NCBI GenBank assembly: GCA_002403095.1
Contig: DHHC01000026.1
Coordinates: forward strand, 80,995-100,716
Direction: 5' to 3'
From: Leptolinea sp. UBA4782
GTDB taxonomy: Bacteria > Chloroflexota > Anaerolineae > Anaerolineales > Anaerolineaceae
Length of the DNA: 19,722 nucleotides
Shown here: positions 1 through 8,166 of the stretch, one piece after another
How positions within the stretch are numbered: position 1 is the first letter of the stretch
Layout of the letters: each line of letters starts with the position of its first letter
Program-made: the position numbers and the translations under genes
The notes under the pieces: generated by a model
The model's database searches: none
What the model saw: only the letters and a program-made list of their open reading frames with translations
Told to the model about the DNA's origin: nothing

Positions 1-1862
1 TCGGTTCCGTTGTAGGGCAAATACCCGCCTTCCTGCGATTGCCAGTACAACCCGGGGATGCTTTCCCAATCCTTCAGCTGGCGGGCCAGGTCAGCTTTCT
101 GGTAATAGTAGCACCAGTCATCGGTTGGCGATGCACCGAAAATGGAGTGCATCAACTTACCGTTTTCAACGGGTTGGGCCAATAACTGTTCGGGGTGCGA
201 GATGGCATAAAGCTCCAGTTCCCCTTCATTGATCGGGTAACTGGAAAGGTACGGTGCACTCTGGTAAATGGGATCCATTACCCGTACACAGCCCCTGGCT
301 GCATTGTAATTAACCGCCAAAGCCTGGTCGGTATTGCCTTCAAAAGTTAGGTTGCGTAACTCCTTGTACCGGATGGCTGTACCAGGTTTGAAGTCCAACA
401 GTACATTGCTATTGCGGTAGCGCAAAGCTTCAATGAACCAGGTTGGTACCTGCATCGAATCCGGCTGCAGGTCATAAAGTATATTGTAGGCAAAGCCCAG
501 CGAAATACCGGAAACATAGGAGAATGGGATTTCCGGTCCCAGGATGGCTGTTCCCTCTTGTAATGAAGGCACCCTCCAGGAAACCTGCCAGTAGTACTGC
601 CGCTGGATCTGCCAGGCATCGGCATAGGCATCCGAGTTGCGTACGTGGGCAGCCACAGCCATTCCCAGGAAGGCTGCCAGGACAACTACCTTCCGGGCGT
701 TACTCCTTGCCAGCCAATCCACCACTGCCACAAGCAGCACGGCTGCCCCCAGCATCGGCGCCAGGGTAAACCGGTCAGACCAGGCACCTTCGAGTATCTG
801 GCGGTTGGTCAACCAGACAGGCAGACCTCCCAGCAGCAGGGCAGCGATGCCAAGCATGACCGCCTGCAAGTGGAAAGATCCGGCAGCTTTGCGGGCCAAT
901 TCATTCTCATTCTTGGTGCTCCGTATGCTGAGCCAGGCGGCCAGCACAGCCGTCGCCGCACCAACCGCCCAGGAGAAAATGGTGAATTTTGCTTTAAGTG
1001 TAATCGTGGCCGGTGCGATGGTGTTAAACCAGGCAAACAGGCTGGTATGCAGCGAGTCGCGCAGCGCCAGCTGGATCAACTGCAGCAGTGCTGCACCTGG
1101 CTGGTCTTTAAGCTGCTGCAGCAGCACCAGGGCGTTCTCGTCGACTGCAGTAAGCATGCCCGGCAGCCATACAAAGCGGTACATCCCAAACACCAGCAGG
1201 CTGAGCAGGTACGGCAGCCAGTGCAGCACGGTTTTCTTCAGTGCAGTACGCCTGTCGGCCTCCCTGCCAAAAAAGATAAAACCGAGCAGCAACGGGCGCA
1301 GCAACTCCAACCCCACGAAATATTCCATCGTGAGCATGTGCAGCAGGCTGGCGAACCATGCCAGCCCGGTGAAAAGCCAGTAACGCTTCTGGTTGAGTAC
1401 AGCCGCCAGCATACCTGCCAGGGAAAGGGTGAACAAGGCGTAGGTAATAAAATGTTGGGAATAGGCTACCGAGATAGCTTGCTGGGTGAAACCAGGGTAA
1501 ACAGCCAGCAGCAAGCCCATCCAGCGCACCTGCCAGCGCTGCTGCGGCCAGGCCAGGCTGAAAGCCCAAACCACGCCCATCACACTCAGCCAGCGCATGA
1601 TCAGGGTAAATACCTGCCAGGCCCACGGGTGCAGCCCCAGCACCGGCATGGTAAGGATATATGTCCAGGCTGAAAGCGGCCGGTCTGCCAGGAAGAAATC
1701 CCAGTACACCCGGGCGCTCCCAAAACGGGAGAGGTACAGCGCCTGCCAGTCATCCCAGTAAAACCCAAGGCGGAAGAGCTGCAGCCCGTAAGCGATGAGC
1801 ATTACCGCCAGGACGGCGAGGGGATAGAACCAGGATTTCTGCAGCCACTTCTGAAATTGCAT
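1..1862 (-). CDS. Polytopic membrane protein, GT-C glycosyltransferase-like (3' end outside window)
   Basis: A frame open from an ATG at 1862 to the window edge gives at least 620 residues without a stop. It has many hydrophobic segments (about 9 or 10 membrane spans across roughly residues 10-420) and then a soluble C-terminal part rich in aromatic residues. After the first span comes the acidic motif FYWDDWQ, which is where GT-C fold glycosyltransferases of the mannosyltransferase type carry their catalytic or metal-binding acidic residues in the first outer loop. The likely role is transfer of a sugar from a lipid carrier on the outer face of the membrane, but neither donor nor acceptor can be named. 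A GGAG lies 9 nt before the chosen ATG; another in-frame ATG three codons upstream abuts that GGAG and is less likely. The gene is divergent from the comEC-like gene. A possible extended -10 (TGGTATGAT) lies about 20 nt upstream on the minus strand. The stop is not in the window. Confidence 0.75.
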   Translation of the reverse strand, partial: MQFQKWLQKSWFYPLAVLAVMLIAYGLQLFRLGFYWDDWQALYLSRFGSARVYWDFFLADRPLSAWTYILTMPVLGLHPWAWQVFTLIMRWLSVMGVVWAFSLAWPQQRWQVRWMGLLLAVYPGFTQQAISVAYSQHFITYALFTLSLAGMLAAVLNQKRYWLFTGLAWFASLLHMLTMEYFVGLELLRPLLLGFIFFGREADRRTALKKTVLHWLPYLLSLLVFGMYRFVWLPGMLTAVDENALVLLQQLKDQPGAALLQLIQLALRDSLHTSLFAWFNTIAPATITLKAKFTIFSWAVGAATAVLAAWLSIRSTKNENELARKAAGSFHLQAVMLGIAALLLGGLPVWLTNRQILEGAWSDRFTLAPMLGAAVLLVAVVDWLARSNARKVVVLAAFLGMAVAAHVRNSDAYADAWQIQRQYYWQVSWRVPSLQEGTAILGPEIPFSYVSGISLGFAYNILYDLQPDSMQVPTWFIEALRYRNSNVLLDFKPGTAIRYKELRNLTFEGNTDQALAVNYNAARGCVRVMDPIYQSAPYLSSYPINEGELELYAISHPEQLLAQPVENGKLMHSIFGASPTDDWCYYYQKADLARQLKDWESIPGLYWQSQEGGYLPYNGT

Positions 1863-2021
1863 CAAAGGCATCTCCGGGCTAAAATCATACCATACTACAA
1901 AACCCAATACTGGTATCAGCTTTATTGTACCGGCAGTTGCTTTTCGGGGTGCAAATCATCCATCGTCATCAGACTGCCAGGACCGCAATCATGAACCTGT
2001 TATTCAGAATGGCCTGAAACC

Positions 2022-4346
2022 ATGCAACACCTTCCCCTGATCTGGCTGACTGTCTTCTTCTTGGGCGGGATACTCCTTGGCAAGCAGGTTCCGCTGCCCT
2101 GGTATGCCTGGCTGATCATCACTGCAGCCCTGGGTGCTGGCGCCTGGCTGGAAAGCCGGTATGCCCGGCGGTGGAAAAGCATCCGCAGTTTCCGCACGGT
2201 CAGCCCGTTTCCTTTATTCCTGCTCCTGGCTGTTACAAGCCTAGGCGCAGGCCGCTACGTGCTTTCACAACCCCGCTTTGTACCCGGCAGCCTGGTTTGG
2301 TATACACAATATGAACAAGTCACCCTGACCGGCAGCGTGAACGCCTTTCCGGATATCCGCACCAATGCCGTTCTGCTGCGGGTGAAAGCCGATACAGTTC
2401 TTGCGCCTGGCAGCCAGCCGCAGCCAGTCAGGGGAAATGTACTGGTACGGCTGCCCTGGAACCCTGATTGGGATGCCGGCGACCGGGTGGTATTGAGCGG
2501 AAAGGTAGAACAGGCCCCTGAAGGGCAGAATTTTGATTACCGCAACTATCTGGCGCGCCAGAATGTGTATACCTACATGGCATACCCGGTAGTCCAGCAG
2601 GTTCAGCCAGCTGAAAAGCCATCTATCACCAGCCTGCTCTGGAAAGTCCGGCTGGCTGCGGAGGAAAAGCTTTACCGGTTATTGCCCTGGCCTGAAGCCA
2701 GCCTTCTGGATGGGATCCTGCTGGGCAATGAGCGCAACATTCCAGCAGATGTGGCGAATGCCTTCCGCAACACCGGCACCTCGCATATTATCGCCATATC
2801 CGGTTTCAACATATCGATCATCAGCGCCTTGTTTGTCAGTCTGTTTTCGAGATTGATTGCCAACCGCAAGCGGGTCTTCTGGGTGACGGTGTCAGCAGTT
2901 GCCCTCTACACCATCCTGGTTGGCGCACAGCCGCCGGTGGTGCGGGCTGCCATCATGGGCGCTGCTGGCTTGCTGGGCAGCCTGATCGGCAGGCGCCAAA
3001 CCGGAATGAACAGCCTCGTTTTTACAGCTGCTGTGATGGCGGGTATCACCCCTGCCATGTTATGGGATGCCAGTTTTCAACTTTCCTTTTGCGCCACCAT
3101 GGGACTGGTCTTGCTGGCGGATCCTCTCTCCAACTGGTTTGAGCGCCTGGCCGAAAAATACTTTCCCAGGCTGCAGCACTCAATTTTCACCAAATCGGTC
3201 AGCGAGTACATCCTCTTTACCCTGGCTGCCCAGCTGGCTGCCCTGCCAGTCCTGGCATTCCACTTCCACCAGTTCCCCCTGTCGGGTTTGGCTGCCAACC
3301 CGCTTATACTGCCTGTACAACCGCTGGTGATGATCATGGGTGGTTTAATGCTCATTTTCAGCCTGGTCTGGTTTCCACTCGGGCAGGTTTTTGCCTGGCT
3401 GACCTGGCCGCCGGTTATCTATACCATCAAAGTGGTTACCTGGATCTCCGGTCTGGGCAGCCAGCCGGTCGCCCTGCAAGCCTTCAGCCCCCTTGGGCTC
3501 ATCACTTTTTATGCTTTGATCCTGCTGCTGGTCTTCCGCACCAGGCTGCCTGCATTCTGGCGCTTGACCATCCTGCCATCGACTGCATTGCTGCTGGCAG
3601 CCCTGCTGGCAGTTTCGGTATGGAAACCAGCTCTCACCAGGCTGGATGATCGTCTGCATGTGATCATCCCGGAACAGGATGACGGGCAGGCTGTCCTGCT
3701 GTTGGATGGAAAGGGAACCAGCTGGCTGCTTGCTGGTGGAAAAGAATCATCAGCAGCCATGCAGGAATTGACGCAATGGCAGCAGTCGGTTTCCAGTCCA
3801 TTGACCGGACTGATCTGGACTTCTGAAAGCATTGACCGCAAGAGTGTATCTGGGATCGCCAACCGCCTGCCGGGTAACATCCTTTCTCCATACAGCCTGT
3901 TGACAGAGAACAATGGGGCTGACCTTTTCAGTCGTTCACTGGATTGGGGTGCAGAGTGGCAGGGTTTCGACCTGCCTGCCCGCATAACCCTCCAGGACAG
4001 CGCCAATATCTTCATATCCACAGCCTGCAAGCAGACCTGTGCCTCCCTGGTGCGCTACGGCGATTTAGAAATCCTACTCCCTGCTGATAATGACCCTTTA
4101 GCAACAGCCAGCTGGTTGGATGGACTTGGGGCTTCACCGGAAATTATTCTGCTCCCGGGCGAGGAAACCATTGATGCTTTATGGTTGAATAACACTGCGC
4201 CAGCAGCTGTATTGTACATTTCACCATCATTTATCGAACATGATGATTCCACAAATGTGTTGAGCCTGGCAAATTATGGCTGGGTGGATCTTGCCACCGA
4301 CGGCAGCCAGCTGTGGGTGTCCACCCGCCGCACTGCAGGTGATTGA
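2022..4346 (+). CDS. comEC: ComEC/Rec2-family DNA-uptake channel protein with degenerate C-terminal domain
   Basis: The protein has 774 residues in the usual ComEC order. N-terminal membrane spans (about 5-45 and 60-80) are followed by a DUF4131-like beta-rich region (about 90-195). The Competence domain, with several spans (about 225-540), starts with the family-typical stretch DGILLGNERNIP and NTGTSHIIAISGFN. A soluble C-terminal domain follows (about 544-774). In the family this protein forms the inner-membrane channel for transforming DNA, and the C-terminal metallo-beta-lactamase-like domain is thought to act as a nuclease. Here that domain keeps the strand pattern but has no HxHxDH or THxDxDH metal site, so nuclease activity is doubtful. 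The start at 2022 has only a weak ribosome binding site; an 8-codon reading frame at 1991-2017 ends just before it. No other competence gene is in the window, so a role in uptake is inferred from family alone. Confidence 0.88.
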   Translation: MQHLPLIWLTVFFLGGILLGKQVPLPWYAWLIITAALGAGAWLESRYARRWKSIRSFRTVSPFPLFLLLAVTSLGAGRYVLSQPRFVPGSLVWYTQYEQVTLTGSVNAFPDIRTNAVLLRVKADTVLAPGSQPQPVRGNVLVRLPWNPDWDAGDRVVLSGKVEQAPEGQNFDYRNYLARQNVYTYMAYPVVQQVQPAEKPSITSLLWKVRLAAEEKLYRLLPWPEASLLDGILLGNERNIPADVANAFRNTGTSHIIAISGFNISIISALFVSLFSRLIANRKRVFWVTVSAVALYTILVGAQPPVVRAAIMGAAGLLGSLIGRRQTGMNSLVFTAAVMAGITPAMLWDASFQLSFCATMGLVLLADPLSNWFERLAEKYFPRLQHSIFTKSVSEYILFTLAAQLAALPVLAFHFHQFPLSGLAANPLILPVQPLVMIMGGLMLIFSLVWFPLGQVFAWLTWPPVIYTIKVVTWISGLGSQPVALQAFSPLGLITFYALILLLVFRTRLPAFWRLTILPSTALLLAALLAVSVWKPALTRLDDRLHVIIPEQDDGQAVLLLDGKGTSWLLAGGKESSAAMQELTQWQQSVSSPLTGLIWTSESIDRKSVSGIANRLPGNILSPYSLLTENNGADLFSRSLDWGAEWQGFDLPARITLQDSANIFISTACKQTCASLVRYGDLEILLPADNDPLATASWLDGLGASPEIILLPGEETIDALWLNNTAPAAVLYISPSFIEHDDSTNVLSLANYGWVDLATDGSQLWVSTRRTAGD

Positions 4347-4371
4347 TTCCCGCTCCCCTTTCCGTTATACT
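4343..4371 (+). promoter_or_regulatory. Sigma70-type promoter for the CBS-domain gene
   Basis: A -35 box TTGATT (4343-4348) and a -10 box TATACT (4366-4371) are separated by 17 bp. The -35 overlaps the comEC stop codon. The predicted transcription start near 4378 falls at the AGGAGGTG ribosome binding site (4378-4385), so the leader would be only about a dozen bases. It is called from sequence match alone. Confidence 0.5.
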
Positions 4372-4389
4372 CAAACCAGGAGGTGTGCC

Positions 4390-4821
4390 ATGCATACGGT
4401 GAAAACCTTGCTGGAGAAAAAAGGCAATGCTGTGTGGAGTATTGCTCCCGGTGCAAAAGTGTATGATGCCCTGGAGTTGATGGCTGAGAAAAATATTGGC
4501 GCTTTACTGGTTATGGATGGTGAAAAACTGATTGGGGTGGTCTCCGAACGCGATTATGCCCGCAAGATCATCCTCAGAGGGAAGGCTTCGAAAGATGTGC
4601 CTGTCAGCGAGATCATGTCCTCACCCGCGATCACAGTTGCACCCTCTGCCAGCCTTGAGGATGCGCTGGCAGTGATGAGCGCCAACCACATCCGCCACCT
4701 GCCGGTTGCGGCTGAAGGGTTAATTTACGGTGTGCTTTCCATGCGGGATGTGATGACCGCTATCATCGAAAAACAGGATGACACCATCCGCTTTTTCAAG
4801 GACCTGGCAACAGATATCTAA
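4390..4821 (+). CDS. Two-CBS-domain protein
   Basis: The 143-residue protein is made of two CBS domains (about residues 8-65 and 75-135) and little else. The first contains NIGALLVMDGEKLIGVVSERD and the second HIRHLPV followed by GVLSMRDVM, both typical CBS strand-helix patterns. CBS pairs form a Bateman module that binds adenine nucleotides or similar ligands. Stand-alone pairs usually act as energy-sensing regulators of a partner protein, which cannot be identified here. The reading frame is open further upstream to 4276, but the ATG at 4390 was chosen because AGGAGGTG stands at ideal spacing before it, a promoter precedes it, and the upstream extension lies inside comEC with no domain character. 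The PspC gene follows 53 bp downstream on the same strand. Confidence 0.85.
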   Translation: MHTVKTLLEKKGNAVWSIAPGAKVYDALELMAEKNIGALLVMDGEKLIGVVSERDYARKIILRGKASKDVPVSEIMSSPAITVAPSASLEDALAVMSANHIRHLPVAAEGLIYGVLSMRDVMTAIIEKQDDTIRFFKDLATDI

Positions 4822-4874
4822 AAGGATTGCAACCATTTTGGACATCTTGCGTATATGGTATTGAGGAGTTCAAA

Positions 4875-5072
4875 ATGGAAAAGAGACGTTTATATCGCAG
4901 TCAACAAAACAGGATCATCGGCGGTGTTTGCGGCGGTCTGTCAGATTATTTCGGGTGGGATCCCACCCTCGTCCGTGTCGTATTTGCCATGCTGGTGCTC
5001 GCCGGAGGGAACGGTCTCCTGCTCTACCTGCTGCTATGGATTTTGACACCGCTGGAACCAGCCGGGATGTAA
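4875..5072 (+). CDS. PspC-domain small membrane protein
   Basis: This 65-residue protein is almost entirely one PspC domain: a basic N-terminus, the motif IIGGVCGGLSDYFGWDP, then VRVVFAMLVLAGG and a hydrophobic span ending in LLWILTPLE. PspC-domain proteins sit in the inner membrane and are linked to envelope stress responses (phage shock). Single-domain forms like this are common outside the Enterobacteria and their exact role is not known. The start at 4875 was chosen over an in-frame ATG at 4827 because GAGGAG lies just upstream and homologous proteins begin with this basic stretch. The gene may be read with the CBS-domain gene, and a strong hairpin terminator follows 44 bp after the stop. 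Confidence 0.88.
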   Translation: MEKRRLYRSQQNRIIGGVCGGLSDYFGWDPTLVRVVFAMLVLAGGNGLLLYLLLWILTPLEPAGM

Positions 5073-5116
5073 TGACCTTGAGTTTTTAGCTTCGTGCAAG
5101 CTTTCTAATTCAAGAA

Positions 5117-5150
5117 CCCCGCACCGATTCTGGTGCGGGGTATTTGTTCC
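5117..5150 (+). terminator. Rho-independent terminator after the PspC-domain gene
   Basis: A perfect 9-bp GC-rich stem (CCCCGCACC at 5117-5125, GGTGCGGGG at 5132-5140) has a 6-nt loop and is followed by the T-rich run TATTTGTT. It closes the plus-strand comEC/CBS/PspC group. On the minus strand the same stem is followed by TTCTTG, so it may also stop read-through from the opposite side. Confidence 0.8.
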
Positions 5151-5242
5151 GTAGCCTTTCCCATGTCATAAACCAATTTGATTCCACAAGTCCAAAACCC
5201 GTAGCCCTGGCGGGTATGCTGCATGGCAGGATGGAGTACAAA

Positions 5243-5272
5243 AACTGGAAAACCTTAAGAGGTTTTCCAGTT
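5243..5272 (-). terminator. Rho-independent terminator of the sugar-utilisation operon
   Basis: A perfect 12-bp inverted repeat (AACTGGAAAACC at 5243-5254, GGTTTTCCAGTT at 5261-5272) has a 6-nt loop. On the minus strand it is followed by TTTGT and lies about 24 bp after the stop codon of the FGGY kinase gene. It marks the end of the long minus-strand transcription unit. Confidence 0.82.
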
Positions 5273-5295
5273 GATTATCACAAAATCCGGTATGC

Positions 5296-6843
5296 CTATA
5301 CCCTGAAGCGGTTGTAAATACGGGAATTAAGCGAACTCAGGGCAGGGTAAATATCCTTGTAAATCTCAAACAGCTCAGCATACAGGGGCACCAGCTTCGT
5401 GTTTGGGTCATAAGTTCTGCCTGGGCGCTGAACCCGCCCGGCTGCTTCGGACAGATCCTTGTAAACCCCGGCGCCGACACCTGCCAGCATTGCAACCCCA
5501 AGGGCAGTGGCTTCCTCAATATCCAGAGTAACCACTGGGCGGCCTGATACATCCGCTTTATTCTGCATCCAGAAGGTATTGCGGGTACCTCCTCCAATGG
5601 CTGTAATCTTTTCAGCGGTTTGACCTGCACCTGCCTCAAGAGCTTTTAACATATCCAGCGAACCGTAGTTCAACCCCTCTACCACAGCCCGGATCATGTC
5701 TTCTCTCCTGGAAGTGTCATTAAGACCCAGGAATGCACCAAGCGATCTCGGGTCCAGGTTCGGGCTGGTTGTACCATTGAAATGGGGCAGGAAAAAGATG
5801 CCATTTGCACCGGGAGGTGAAGCCGCCGCTTCATCCATCAGGTTCGACCATACATTTCCGTCGCCGGACCTTGCTTTCAACTGGGCTTCGGTACCCAGCT
5901 GATCTTTATACCATTCAAGCATGCTTGCTGCTGTCCCGCCGCCCCAGATGCAATACATGTCTGGGGCTGAATGGGCTTCAATGGTCAGGCCGAGTTCCCG
6001 GATTTCAGGCGTCCATTGCGGAGCGGCTGCAGGAGTGATTACCAGTTCCCAGGTGCCGGTTACATCCAGGAACATACCGGGAGAGATTGTCCCCGCTGCC
6101 AGCGCTCCCACGAGGTAGTCATGACCGCCCTGGTAGATGGGCGTTCCAGCGGGCAGTCCTGTTTTTTCTGCCGCCTCAGCAGTCACCTCGCCGATGAATT
6201 GGCCGCTGCGCTGGGGAACAGGGAGAAGGTCTTTGTTGAGCCCGGCCTGTTTTAATAATTCGTCTGACCATGTCAAGGTGTGCTGGTCAAACAACAGTGT
6301 GGGTGAGGCATCCGTGTAATCGGTGGAGTATTTTCCCGTCAACTTGTAATTGACAAAATCCTCTACGATCAACCATTTGTGTACCCTGCGGGCCAGCTCA
6401 GGTTCGTTCTCTTGCAGCCACATGAACCGTAAGACGGTACTCCAGATAAATGGCTGCCAGCCGGTTACCTGGAAGGTTTTCTCCAACCCGATATGCTTCA
6501 CCCACCACTCGAACTGGGCTGTCGTCCTTGTGCAAATCCAGTTGATAAACGGATAAACCGGGGTGCCTCTTTCATCCAGCGGTACAGCATCAGCTCCGAG
6601 ACCGGTGACTGCAGCTGCAAGAATGCGATGCTGTGACCCGATCTTGTCCACTGCATCGCGGATAGCAGAAGAGATACCATCCCAGATATGGTCGGGCATG
6701 TACACCTGCCAGTTAGGGTTATCCGGATTATCCCCTACGCTTACCGTCGGCCGGCTTCCCTGCGAGATGACATTACCATCCAGGTCGTAAACCAGGGCCT
6801 TCATGCTGGTCGAGCCGACATCAATACCAAGCAGGCAATCCAT
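5296..6843 (-). CDS. FGGY-family carbohydrate kinase (xylulokinase-like)
   Basis: The 515-residue protein has the two actin-like halves of FGGY kinases. Residues 6-12 (GIDVGST) are the first phosphate-binding loop. GGHDYLVGALAAG holds the expected catalytic Asp, about residue 242. FLDVTGTWE, FLPHFNGTTSPNLDP and AIGGGTRN followed by EEATALGVAMLAG form the ATP-binding half. It phosphorylates a sugar or polyol using ATP in the cytoplasm. The substrate is not readable from sequence; next to a UlaE-like 3-epimerase, a ketopentose such as L-xylulose is a reasonable guess, but amino-sugar-derived ketoses are also possible. The start at 6843 was preferred over an ATG five codons upstream because GGAGGGAGAG lies directly before it. 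It is the last gene of the minus-strand locus and is followed by a terminator. Confidence 0.9.
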   Translation of the reverse strand: MDCLLGIDVGSTSMKALVYDLDGNVISQGSRPTVSVGDNPDNPNWQVYMPDHIWDGISSAIRDAVDKIGSQHRILAAAVTGLGADAVPLDERGTPVYPFINWICTRTTAQFEWWVKHIGLEKTFQVTGWQPFIWSTVLRFMWLQENEPELARRVHKWLIVEDFVNYKLTGKYSTDYTDASPTLLFDQHTLTWSDELLKQAGLNKDLLPVPQRSGQFIGEVTAEAAEKTGLPAGTPIYQGGHDYLVGALAAGTISPGMFLDVTGTWELVITPAAAPQWTPEIRELGLTIEAHSAPDMYCIWGGGTAASMLEWYKDQLGTEAQLKARSGDGNVWSNLMDEAAASPPGANGIFFLPHFNGTTSPNLDPRSLGAFLGLNDTSRREDMIRAVVEGLNYGSLDMLKALEAGAGQTAEKITAIGGGTRNTFWMQNKADVSGRPVVTLDIEEATALGVAMLAGVGAGVYKDLSEAAGRVQRPGRTYDPNTKLVPLYAELFEIYKDIYPALSSLNSRIYNRFRV

Positions 6844-6891
6844 ACACTCTCCCTCCATATGTTTTTACACTATTCACTTCAATCAACGTAT

Positions 6892-6928
6892 CTTTGCTGC
6901 TGTACTAATTCCGAACCTGGCAGCAAAG
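6892..6928 (-). repeat. Inverted repeat in the AKR-kinase intergenic region
   Basis: Perfect 9-bp arms CTTTGCTGC (6892-6900) and GCAGCAAAG (6920-6928) enclose 19 bp, about 50 bp upstream of the kinase start. There is no T-run on either side, so it is not a plain terminator. It could be an operator or an mRNA structure between the two genes. Function is not known. Confidence 0.4.
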
Positions 6929-6975
6929 TTGGATAATGCCCGGGATTTCTCTTAGGCGAACCAATTGCTTAATCC

Positions 6976-7950
6976 TTAATCAATACCAGCAACCTCGTTC
7001 AGCAATTTTATTTCATCCGCTGTAAGTCTGAATTGCTGGGCAGGGAAAACTCCATCCACCTGGCTCGGCCGGCGCATGCCCACAATTGCAGCAGTCACAG
7101 CCGGAAGCCGAAGCGTCCAGGCAATCGCGACCACGCCGGGTTCAACGCCATGCTTTTTACCAATTTCTGCGAGTGCGTCTACTATTTTCAGGTTCTTCTC
7201 AAGCTTGGGCATCTGGAATTCTGGGTCATGCTGGCGCCAGTCATCAGGGGGCATGTTCTTGATCCGCTCTGGGGTCATTTTCCCCGTCAGCAAACCGGAA
7301 TACATGGGAGAATATACAATTACGCCGATGTTGTTTTCCAGGCAGAATGGCAGGATTTCTTTTTGAACTTCGGGACGGACTAAGGAATACGGGGGCTGCA
7401 GTGAATTGATCGGGGCAATTGCCTGTACCCGTTTCATCTGCTCAACGCTGAAATTGGAAACGCCGATCCAGCGCACCTTGCCTTCTTTCTTCAATTCGGC
7501 CAGTGTTGCCCAGCCTTCTTCGATATCAGGATCCGGGTTGGGCCAGTGGATCTGGTACAGGTCAACATAATCCATCTTGAGCCGGCGCAGGCTGTTTTCG
7601 CACTCGCGCCGCACCGAAGCCCGTGAGAGGTTGGAGGTGAATTCGCCCTTCTCATTCCAAACCATTGAACACTTGGTAAACACAAAAGGCCGTTCAGACA
7701 TGCCTGCCAGGGTTTGGCCAACCACCTCTTCAGAGTGACCAAGCCCGTAACCGGCAGCGGTATCGATCCAGTTGATTCCCAGGTCAAGTGCGTGATGGAT
7801 TGCAGCCTCAGACTCTTTATCATCCTGCGGCCCCCAGGCATACACCCAGTCTCCACCGCCCAGGGCCCATGCACCAAACCCTATTGGAGTGATTTGCATG
7901 TCTGTGCTACCAAACTGCCTTGTGTCTAACAATGTTTTACCGTTTTGCAT
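6976..7950 (-). CDS. Aldo/keto reductase
   Basis: The 324-residue protein is an (alpha/beta)8 barrel NADPH-dependent oxidoreductase of the AKR superfamily. The full catalytic tetrad is visible: Asp63 and Tyr68 in IDTAAGYG, Lys93 in VFTKCS and His135 in YQIHWPNP. Further family marks are the strand motif IGVSNFSVEQ and a C-terminal cofactor-binding stretch around AIVGMRRPSQVDG. It resembles the sugar-type AKRs found in bacterial sugar-use operons and probably reduces or oxidises a sugar carbonyl. The frame is open to 7986, but the ATG at 7950 is preferred because AGGAG sits 6 nt before it. The gene lies between the binding-protein gene (216 bp upstream, with a strong hairpin in the gap) and the kinase gene (132 bp downstream), which suggests a role in the imported sugar's route. 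The exact substrate is unknown. Confidence 0.9.
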   Translation of the reverse strand: MQNGKTLLDTRQFGSTDMQITPIGFGAWALGGGDWVYAWGPQDDKESEAAIHHALDLGINWIDTAAGYGLGHSEEVVGQTLAGMSERPFVFTKCSMVWNEKGEFTSNLSRASVRRECENSLRRLKMDYVDLYQIHWPNPDPDIEEGWATLAELKKEGKVRWIGVSNFSVEQMKRVQAIAPINSLQPPYSLVRPEVQKEILPFCLENNIGVIVYSPMYSGLLTGKMTPERIKNMPPDDWRQHDPEFQMPKLEKNLKIVDALAEIGKKHGVEPGVVAIAWTLRLPAVTAAIVGMRRPSQVDGVFPAQQFRLTADEIKLLNEVAGID

Positions 7951-8108
7951 CGTCATCTCCTTTGATGCCCAATAAGGCATTTTCATAAGTAAGGTTCCTG
8001 GAATTCCGTGGGAAAATAAAAACTGGATAGGATGAATTGAAAAAGTGCCATTTTGTTAAGCGTGCAGGAATTTCAAGACCAGGAATAAATCATCAGCAAT
8101 TAATGCGT

Positions 8109-8140
8109 GAGGCGGACTGCGGACGCCCGCAGTCCGCCTC
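8109..8140 (-). other. Strong hairpin after the binding-protein gene (attenuator or mRNA-stability element)
   Basis: A perfect 14-bp GC-rich stem (GAGGCGGACTGCGG at 8109-8122 and its complement at 8127-8140) with a 4-nt loop starts 26 bp after the stop of the sugar-binding lipoprotein gene. Neither strand shows a clear T-run after it, so it is not a textbook terminator. In ABC operons such structures often protect the abundant binding-protein mRNA and limit transcription into later genes; that role is inference here. Confidence 0.55.
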
Positions 8141-8166
8141 TTGAATACATCACTTACAAAACAGAA

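Noticed and set aside
645..1673. Plus-strand open frame of 342 codons
   Set aside because: It is antisense to the membrane protein at 1-1862, its translation is rich in Gln, His and Pro without any domain pattern, and the minus frame shows clear membrane spans.
3509..4030. Minus-strand open frame of 173 codons inside comEC
   Set aside because: The composition is Ser- and Arg-rich with no motif, and it lies fully within a well-supported gene.
4276..4389. N-terminal extension of the CBS-domain protein
   Set aside because: It lies inside comEC and upstream of a clear promoter and ribosome binding site.
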